Shown one piece after another: positions 56,902 to 64,000 of a stretch of DNA of 64,000 nucleotides (positions are counted from its first letter, which is position 1; every line of letters starts with the position of its first letter). Origin of the DNA: Paragordius varius (Eukaryota > Nematomorpha). The stretch lies in assembly GCA_964247055.1 (NCBI GenBank), contig OZ176050.1, positions 9,548,001-9,612,000 of the forward strand, written 5' to 3'. A program made the translations under genes and the position numbers. Under the pieces are notes generated by a model, which was given only the letters and a program-made list of their open reading frames with translations, did not search any database and was not told the DNA's origin.

Positions 56902-59900
56902 GTACTCTATTTTTCAATAATACAAACTAAATTTAATTACAGTAGGGTATGGCATAAAACAATATTAGTTCATCATAGAATGAAAAAAATGTTATTTCTT
57001 GAAAAACAACTCTATTTGTATATGCACATATCCATAATACCCCCTTGTTTTTTTAAAAAAACATTTTTTTTATTCTTTTATAGACTATTTTTGTTTTATG
57101 CCATATGCTACTGTATACGCATTTCAAAACGTGCATTGTTAAATTTATATTGAAACTTTTTCAAATGTTAATATTGGTATTTAATTAAATTTGATTAATT
57201 AAATTTTAAACAATAATTTATTAGCTGATGCGGAACCCGTAACGCTCCATAATATATTTCATGACATTGTTCTTCCATCTTTTCCCGACTGTCCTGCAAT
57301 CTATTACCAAAATAAGGAAGAGAGTTGGATGAAATATACCTTCATTGATTACTACAAACAAATATGCATTGTTGCAAAAGCATTTATTTCAGTATATAAT
57401 TTATACATACACATTAATGATTGAGAAATGTAATTAAACATTTTCCTAATACTTAAGCTTTACTCTTTTTCATTTCAAAATTATATACTATGCGCTACTA
57501 TATTACGAAAATCAATATAGTGTAATGTGCAAAACTAAAAAATACCATTAAAAAAGAATTTTTTAGGTAAAATCCTTTAAGTTAATTTGGATTCCTAGAG
57601 AGCTTGTTTGTGATTCATAATGATTAAAACATATAGCTATTTCCTATATATAGCCGGATAGCATATATTTAAATATCACTTAAAAGTGAACGCATTTTTG
57701 CCATTTTGAAATCGCCAAAAAGAATTATAATTGACCAATATTAAAATAAATCATGAAAAAGATATTTAAACGAATATTTTTTTTTGCTGTTTATGCTATC
57801 TGCAATATTTATAATAATCTAGAATCGTTTTGATTAGTTATAGTTTCCCTCTAAACGATAATCTGGCAAAAATATGGAGATAAACATAAACCAATGTAGG
57901 GAATATTTGTATTTTTAACGCTCGAACTAAAACGTTTTACCCAAGCTTTGTCAATAACAAATAAATAATAACTTTTAGGAAAAATTAAATCAGGGGTGTC
58001 CAACACGCGGCCCTCCAAAATATTTTTGCACCCCGCGAGAAATTTCAAATCTAAAATCTAAGATTTTTTAAACAAATTTTTTGAACATGTCTTTCCGAAC
58101 TATGACAATAAACTAGCAAAAATTGTTAAAATAAATAGTAAGTTTTTAGAGTCTTATGTTGAAATTAATAAAAGATTAGTTAATACCCGTATATTTTGCG
58201 AATGCGGCCCATCGAATTTTTCAATGCCAAAGGACACCCCTGCATTAAATGAATCATTTACGATTGTGCTATCTCACGATAGCGTATGGTGTAAAATTAT
58301 ACCTAAATATAACATTTTTCCGCTTTATTTAACTTAGAATATTATACGCTATATTAGCATTAAGTATGGATTAATTTACTAAATGTCATATTAATGCATA
58401 CCATTGGAGCCAAACTTATTTACTTTTTAATATAACGGTTAAAAATGTATCAATTACTCATATAGTTAGGATTGGAGAGATCACACGCAGTGGCTATTAT
58501 GGGGTTCAATTCGCCTGAATGGTATATAAGCAACTTTGCTGCCATTTTTGCTGGGTATCATATTTATAATAGTTTAACTGTCGTTAACAAACTATAATCA
58601 ATAATAGTATATATATCTCCCAAATTTAACTGCCTTACTCTTTTTTTAATTAGAAAAAAATTATAAATTATATTTATAAATATAGTGGTCTTTCCGCCGG
58701 AATATACACCACAAACACGGCCGAAGCTTGCAAGCATATCTTAGTTGATTGTAAAGCCAATATTTGCGTGATTGAAAACGAGAATTATTTGGATAAAATT
58801 ATGCCAATCCTTTCGGATTTGCCTCATCTTAAAGCTATAATTCAGTATAAAGATACGTTAAAACCGTCTAATATCGATATTGCACAAAAATTCCCGCATA
58901 TAAAATTTGTTAAGGTATAGTTATTGGTTTTATTACCCCATTATTTTAAATTGAAAATGATTGTATCTATAGTTGTATAGTATTCTTATAGCTAAATTTA
59001 TTTTTTATGAAAAACAAGGGAAATTCAAAAATATATGTCGAAATCAGCATTGAAATTTAAAACAATTATATATTTATTAGTGGTCAGAATTACAAAATTA
59101 CGAAACTAAACTTGCAAATGTCCAATTCGATTCTATTATGAAAAGTGCTAAACCCTCAGATCCTTGCACTATGATTTATACATCTGGAACGACTGGAAAT
59201 TCTAAAGGCGTAATGCTAACCCATGATAACGTAAGTGAATTTCGATAATAAATGGTTTGGTAAAATATATAAATCTTCAGAATTCCTGACATTAAATGGG
59301 GAATATTAGGGAATATGCCCTCTAGAACCTATAAATAAGGATTTGATATTTATCATAATATATTTTTATTTTAAACTACTCTTCTTTAAATATTTCTAAT
59401 AATAAATAACCTAGTTAACTAACTATGTTTTGATTTGACCTAAACATACAATAGATGCTTTTACGGCAAAACAGATTACATATATATATATATTTAAAAT
59501 ATATAAATAATCCATTAAAATAAATGCGGATCTACCTTTGATCTTGATTTGAGGTAAATAAACCCAGAAAAAAGCATACAGATTGAAATCTGATTATTTA
59601 TGCCTAATAATTTTATGACTCTCAAAATCGGACAAGTGTTGATAGTGTTTAGAGCATATGGATTTTTTACCTTTTTTACGATGCCCAAAAGTAATACAAA
59701 TTTATTATAATTATCCGACAAATTTTGATTGTGAGAATAAATTTGACCATCTTTGAATAATTCTTTGGATTGTTTAACATTAATAATAATGATTGTAGAT
59801 CGTATGGACTACAAGAGCAACGATTCGAGTTTTTGAATGCCAAATGCTTGAAGAAAGAGTCATTAGTTATCTCCCTTTAAGCCATGTCGCTGCTCAAATG

Positions 59901-62900
59901 TTAGACATGTATGCTATGCTTTTCTGCGCATCCCCCGTCTGGTTTGCTAAACCTGATGCATTAAAGGTATGTCTCATTATGCAAAAATATAGGTTATAAA
60001 ACTTGAAACCTGTTGTACAACTAATGCATTTCGCCTACCCTTTTATTTATAAAAAAGTTTTAGAGTAAACATAAAAGTAATATTGATTATTTTTTATAAC
60101 GAGAATCAGATATTTTTTTGATACTTGATTCTTTCTACCGATAAACGATGTGACATATAAAAGTGAATGTTTTACCAATTTATATCTCCATTTGCTTTCT
60201 TGCAACCAAAAACGATGATATGTCTTAAAATAAAAATTTGGCGTTTTTAGATATGGCGGTCTATATAACCCTTTTTAATGATGTGTTTTAATAATTTTAG
60301 TTTTTGCATTAAAACTTTTTAAAATTAAATAGGTAAAATAAATAAATAATAGGGATCATTAGTGGAAACAATGAAAGTTGTCGAACCAACTATATTCATT
60401 GGAGTCCCGAGAGTTTGGGAAAAAATTTCCGATCGTCTGGCTTTCTTGGATAAAGCTCAGGGCCTTAAAAAGTATGTGATGGAATGGGCCAAAGAAGTTG
60501 GATTAAAGAGTGCCTATGCTGCCATGTTGGGGTATTCATAAATGATAATAATGTTGATTTCTTTTCATGTATAAGGAAGACATCAGAGCTTAGAAGCAAA
60601 TTGATTTTAAAATTGATAATTTTAGTAACCGTCAAGTCGTTTATTCGAATTATTTAAATGAATATCAAAGTGAAACTATAAAAATTTTAAATTATATGGT
60701 TTTTTTTTAATTTAATTACACAATCAGAATAAAACATTATTTATAAGGCGGACATTACTTAGCAGTCAAAATTAAGTCTTCTCTATCTTCTAAGAAAATT
60801 TTTCCTAAAAAATATGCATTTGGCTCATAATCATTATATACCTCTTTTACCATATTACCTATAATTAATTGTTTTTAAAGCTGATTTGGTCAAAATTATA
60901 CATTGTTATTTTATTCAGCCAACCATTTCCTTGGGGATATCCCCTTGCCAATCGGGTTGTTTTTTCGAGAATCAAGCAGGCACTTGGCTTAGGATCGTGT
61001 CGATACTTTGTGAGTGCGGGCGCTCCGTGTTCCCAGACATGTATACAGTATTTTGCTTCCCTCGGCATATTTATACATCAAATTTATGGGGCCAGCGAGA
61101 CAACTGGACCTATATCAATCGGTTACACTACAGTCGGTTCTAATTGGGTCGGTAGTTGTGGTCTGCCTCTTCAAGGGATGGAAGTTAAAATTGATATAAA
61201 AATGCCAAATAATGTGCCCATCAACGCCGCCACTAGAATTAGTGATTCTGCAGGTTTCTTTTATCTCAAAGCTATGCTTTTCCCTAAACAACTTCAATTT
61301 TATACCCACAATATTTTCAACAATAAACTATTTTTCGAAAATCTAAAAAGAATGCACTTAATTTTATTATTTATAAATTATTACACGCAAATCGTTTTAA
61401 ATCTGGTTTTAAAACGAAAAACGAATCTTTAGCTGATAGGCTTTTCGAAAGATTGCACTTTTTATATGATTGTTATTTTTGGCTAAAATATAAATATATT
61501 GTAAACATAGTAGACTAAATAGCAAGGCTAATTACAGTATCAAACATATTATACTCCCTAAGTTATATGGCTTCAAAATATTTAACAGATGAAAAATATT
61601 TTATGCATTGTTTTTTATTCATACCATAGAAAATCAATGTACCGTTATGAATGAAATGGATTTTAATGCTAATTCGCCAAAAATAATGCAAAACAATATA
61701 ATAGAAAGCCTGGAAGGCGAGGTTCATATATACTTGGTTGTATGTACTTTAAATTAATAAGTTAGACAGGCGGTAAGGATAATGCATTTGATACCGCGTC
61801 TGTCACAACTTTTAAAAATGTCTTTTGCATTATGACATTAGGATAAATCCTTTTTATGAGATTGTATAGTTTTTTGCCCTGAACATGGTATATAAATTAT
61901 ATCAAATATGCTTTGTTAGGAATATTCGTATTTTATCCGACAAGATTGTAACTATACAAAATTTAAAAAAGTTTATTCGTATGTTGTCAAAAATCATTTT
62001 ATAAAAATTTTATAATTATTTTTCTTTACAAATTTAGGAAATTGAATAATAAAATAAAACATATAAATAAAGTCAATAAATTTAACTTATGAACATTTTT
62101 TTATTGGTGTAATATGCATTTCGGCGGCCTCTGTCAGCACAGGCCAATTATAGTTTTGGTTGCCCCAAAATTCAGGGATGCGTTTTATTTAAAAATTAAT
62201 ATATAAACGAATTATGTCATATAAATTATTTTTACTGGCAGATTTGTGTTAAGGGGCGAAACGTGTTTCAAGGTTATTTAAATTTGGAAGATGCAACAAA
62301 GGAGGTAATAGATTCGGATGGATGGTTTCATACAGGCGATATGGGAAAACTGGTTTATACTTGTACTGGTGGTCCCTTTATAGTAATTACCGGAAGATAT
62401 AAAGGTAAAATAAATTTTGTTGATATGATTTTAAAATAAACACAAAAAATCAAAAAAATATCAATATCTTTGAATTAAGCGCAATTTCATCTACAAAAAA
62501 TTATATTAATTTTAAACGATGGCCAAGCCTTATTTTAAAATCGAATTTATGGCTAGCCGTCAAACGTGTAAAAATTTGATTATTTCAAAGATATTTATAA
62601 TTTTAATCAAATAATCTATCAATTTTTTTTGTAATTAGCTATTAATATATGTATATAGATAAAAATTTTATAAAACATTTTTATATTATTAAAAATAAGA
62701 GCTAATTATAACCGCGGGAGGCGAAAATGTAGCTCCAGTTCCCATCGAAACGGCAATTCACCAGCAATTGTCGCACATTATAAGTAATGTTATGGTCATT
62801 GGGGATTACAAAAAATTCTTGTATGCACTTCTTACTTTACAGGTATAAATTTCATTGGTAAAATGTCATTTTAAATAACATAATATATATAAGGATATTG

Positions 62901-63616
62901 TATGATAAGTGTAAGCTTATATGGTATTAATATTACAAATTATATTGTTGACAATTTGTTTAATAACTGTAATATAAAACTATACAAAACATTAAATTTC
63001 CTGTTTATTCCAATTCTTTTATTTTTTTTAAATGTACGAAAAAAGCTAAATATATGTTTTTATTGTGAAGGTAAATGACGGATTTATAATGTTTAATAAC
63101 AGGTGTTAAATCCGTAAAATAATGATAAACGAAAATTTAGAAAATTAATTTAAAATTTATATATTACAAAAATCATAAACGATATGTGAAACCCTTTGGT
63201 CAATAGTAATGTCAGACTAGTTTCGTGCTTGTTAACACTCATCAGTACGACACAACTATTTGACTTGGGGTTTTCATATATCGATTTCGTGTGTATATAT
63301 ATATCCAACTTTGCAATTTTGGTATAAATGCGGTTGTTTATACGAATTTAAATTAAATTTAATTGACATTTATGTAAATTAAACTGAAAATTTGAAAATA
63401 AACTACAAATTTGAAAATAAACTGAAAATTAACACTAGGTTTAACCCTAGATTTAGAGTATAGCTACTTAGATTTTTAGATATTTATTGATGCAATTGAA
63501 CATTTCTTTTTTATAGACTGAAATAGACAGTAAGACTGGTTTACCTACATCAAAAGTGACCCGTACAGCTTTACAACAAATTGAGATGATAGTGGGGAAT
63601 GCTGATAAGACTAAAG
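55548..63616 (+). CDS. ACSBG: Bubblegum-type long-chain acyl-CoA synthetase (ACSBG family), 3' end outside window
   Basis: Thirteen exons in phase: 55548-55611, 56407-56901, 57225-57391, 58466-58554, 58686-58914, 59081-59230, 59799-59966, 60353-60531, 60919-61253, 61630-61721, 62242-62404, 62700-62842 and 63517-63616 (2,374 nt, about 791 codons). The enzyme activates long or very long fatty acids: ATP plus fatty acid gives an acyl-adenylate, then acyl-CoA. All adenylating-enzyme motifs are present: [11 protein letters not shown] (residues about 381-391), YGASETTGP (570-578), HTGD (686-689) and [14 protein letters not shown] (708-721). The [18 protein letters not shown] and [19 protein letters not shown] segments and the ITAGGEN motif point to the bubblegum subfamily rather than ACSL. 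One more exon may begin at 63999. Exon 2 adds a long unusual N-terminal region. Confidence 0.88.
55788..56173. mobile_element. hAT-type MITE with 8-bp target duplication
   Basis: In intron 1 of the synthetase gene. Ends are CAGGGGCGTACC and GGTACGCCACTG; the flanking CATACTAA (55780-55787 and 56174-56181) is a perfect 8-bp duplication. Next to both ends lies ATGCCCCGGGCGCC in inverted order. It is GC-rich against its surroundings and includes A10 followed by G11 at 56101-56121. Non-coding, and recent to judge by the perfect duplication. Confidence 0.88.
56240..56356. mobile_element. Mariner-like MITE, short copy
   Basis: Left end TTAGCGTGCGGTAAAA, right end TTTTATACCATACGCTACTGTA; same family as 56940-57113. 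In intron 1 of the synthetase gene. The left end has lost the outer bases. Confidence 0.65.
56940..57113. mobile_element. Mariner-like MITE with intact ends and TA duplication
   Basis: TA then CAGTAGGGTATGGCATAAAA at the left; TTTTATGCCATATGCTACTG then TA at the right. Terminal inverted repeats of about 21 bp with two mismatches and TA duplication fit a Tc1/mariner-derived MITE of 174 bp. It lies in intron 2 of the synthetase gene, 39 bp after the exon 2 donor. Confidence 0.85.
57225..60531 (+). CDS. ACSBG: ACSBG-like exons 3-8: N-terminal adenylation subdomain
   Basis: Six exons. Exon 3 opens [20 protein letters not shown] and has the tryptophan/tyrosine-rich [13 protein letters not shown] strand and AKAFIS helix; exon 4 uses the acceptor CATATAG at 58465, not the later TTAG, because only the former gives phase 0 and the family sequence [11 protein letters not shown]. 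Exon 5 is [20 protein letters not shown] and following. Exon 6 carries the nucleotide-binding P-loop. Exon 7 has [15 protein letters not shown], a very typical family stretch, and exon 8 has [17 protein letters not shown], also typical. No disruption was seen. Confidence 0.88.
57989..58242. mobile_element. hAT-Charlie-type MITE
   Basis: Ends CAGGGGTGTCC and GGACACCCCTG are perfect 11-bp inverted repeats of the well-known Charlie-type hAT form; GCGGCCC follows on both sides. The flanks AATTAAAT and CATTAAAT (8 bp, seven identical) are the target duplication. 254 bp, non-coding, in intron 3 of the synthetase gene. Degenerate relatives are in the palindrome arms. Confidence 0.88.
60919..63616 (+). 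CDS. ACSBG: ACSBG-like exons 9-13: adenylate-binding and hinge region
   Basis: Exon 9 (335 nt) has [12 protein letters not shown], the YGASETTGP adenine-binding motif and [18 protein letters not shown]. Exon 10 is a 31-residue acidic/asparagine-rich insert ([15 protein letters not shown]) ending in LEGE, in place of the usual short loop before [13 protein letters not shown]. Exon 11 has the HTGD aspartate; exon 12 the [16 protein letters not shown] hinge that starts the C-terminal lid, with a poor acceptor (AAAAATAAG at 62699) that is nevertheless the only one in phase. Exon 13 ends in phase 1 at 63616; the rest, including the lid's end, is outside the window. Confidence 0.86.
61254..62241. 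other. ACSBG: ACSBG-like introns 9-10 (with exon 10 between)
   Basis: Apart from exon 10 at 61630-61721, this stretch is AT-rich intron with no recognised repeat end. The open frame that runs on from exon 9 to 61432 is read-through into the intron; it ends in an AT-rich run and lacks family sequence. Confidence 0.5.
62843..63516. repeat. Intron with the second copy of a dispersed repeat (about 63060-63230)
   Basis: The stretch from GAAGGTAAATGACGGATTTA to AGACTAGTTTCGTGCTTG matches 25045-25240 in the same order and orientation with many substitutions. The rest of the intron has an A/T-rich short tandem (AATTTGAAAATAAACT repeated near 63386-63425). Confidence 0.55.
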
Positions 63617-64000
63617 GTAAGTTTATAATATCTTTTTTTACAGAGGCTTCATTGAATACATATGTGCATATTTAACGATATTTACAAAAAAATTTCCATA
63701 GTTAATCATCACCCGAAACTGTGTATAATCTTAATAATCCTTTCTATAAATCTTAAGTAAGTTAGATTTTTTATAAATAAATTTTTCCACTTTCTTATAT
63801 CTTATTCGTTTTATTAACTTAGAAATGTTAAAAAAATATGGAAAAATTAGTTTTCAATAACTATTTTATGGTTTTCTTAAATTTTTATCACTATAAAAAT
63901 TTAATATAAAAGCCTGATCCGTAGTTGAACTAGGCTCATTTTGATAATTAAATATACATATTAATGAAATTTATTGTTGAATATAAATTTTTTAATAGAA
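63617..64000. other. ACSBG: Intron 13 of the ACSBG-like gene running to the window edge
   Basis: No exon seen. The last bases, TTTTTTAATAG then AA, make a plausible acceptor at 63998, so the next exon may begin with the final two bases of the window. Confidence 0.4.

Noticed and set aside
61254-61432. Extension of exon 9 of the synthetase to the stop at 61432
   Set aside because: Family sequence stops at the donor at 61253 and resumes in exons 10 and 11 in correct phase; the extension is AT-rich and unrelated.

Overview
The window is AT-rich genomic DNA from an animal, most probably an arthropod. It has many short exons with GT-AG introns, SINE and MITE insertions, and a gene whose domain order matches the Drosophila apical epithelial protein Uninflatable (Uif). 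A small crustacean such as a copepod would fit, but the sequence does not decide this. No bacterial, plasmid or viral features were seen.

Layout. (1) About 0.4-35.8 kb, + strand: one very large gene, read as 60 exons whose reading phases join without a single break (13,128 nt, about 4,375 residues). In order it has a signal peptide, C-type lectin, LDLa, three CUB, several CCP/sushi, EGF, two discoidin (F5/8C), HYR, GCC2/GCC3, a long run of EGF, a LamG/pentraxin domain, more CCP/HYR, a furin-type site, GCC and EGF modules, one membrane segment and a cytoplasmic tail of about 434 residues ending in a PDZ-ligand-like DTRV. (2) About 35.7-51.65 kb: a giant imperfect palindrome of about 16 kb. Its two arms are near-identical inverted copies and its centre is an old hAT transposon. 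Each arm carries a copy of an unrecognised gene made of 42-residue (126-bp) tandem repeats, with 22 units on the left and 15 on the right. The palindrome begins just before the last exon of the uif-like gene, so an antisense copy of that exon lies at the far end. (3) About 51.85-53.66 kb: a diverged satellite with a period of about 310 bp. (4) About 55.5 kb to the right edge, + strand: a bubblegum-type acyl-CoA synthetase gene (ACSBG family), 13 exons read, with its 3' end outside the window.

Introns and intergenic DNA hold many non-autonomous elements whose ends can be defined: a tRNA-derived SINE with an 18-bp target duplication, hAT-type MITEs with 8-bp duplications, TA-flanked mariner-like MITEs, a TTAA-flanked MITE, a fold-back element with 65-bp arms, and a 56-bp perfect palindrome.

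The two conventional genes are not obviously linked in function: one is an apical membrane or matrix receptor, the other a fatty-acid activating enzyme. The most novel material is the palindrome and its repeat-protein gene pair. Exon coordinates, domain calls and arm comparisons were made by eye; no database search was possible.
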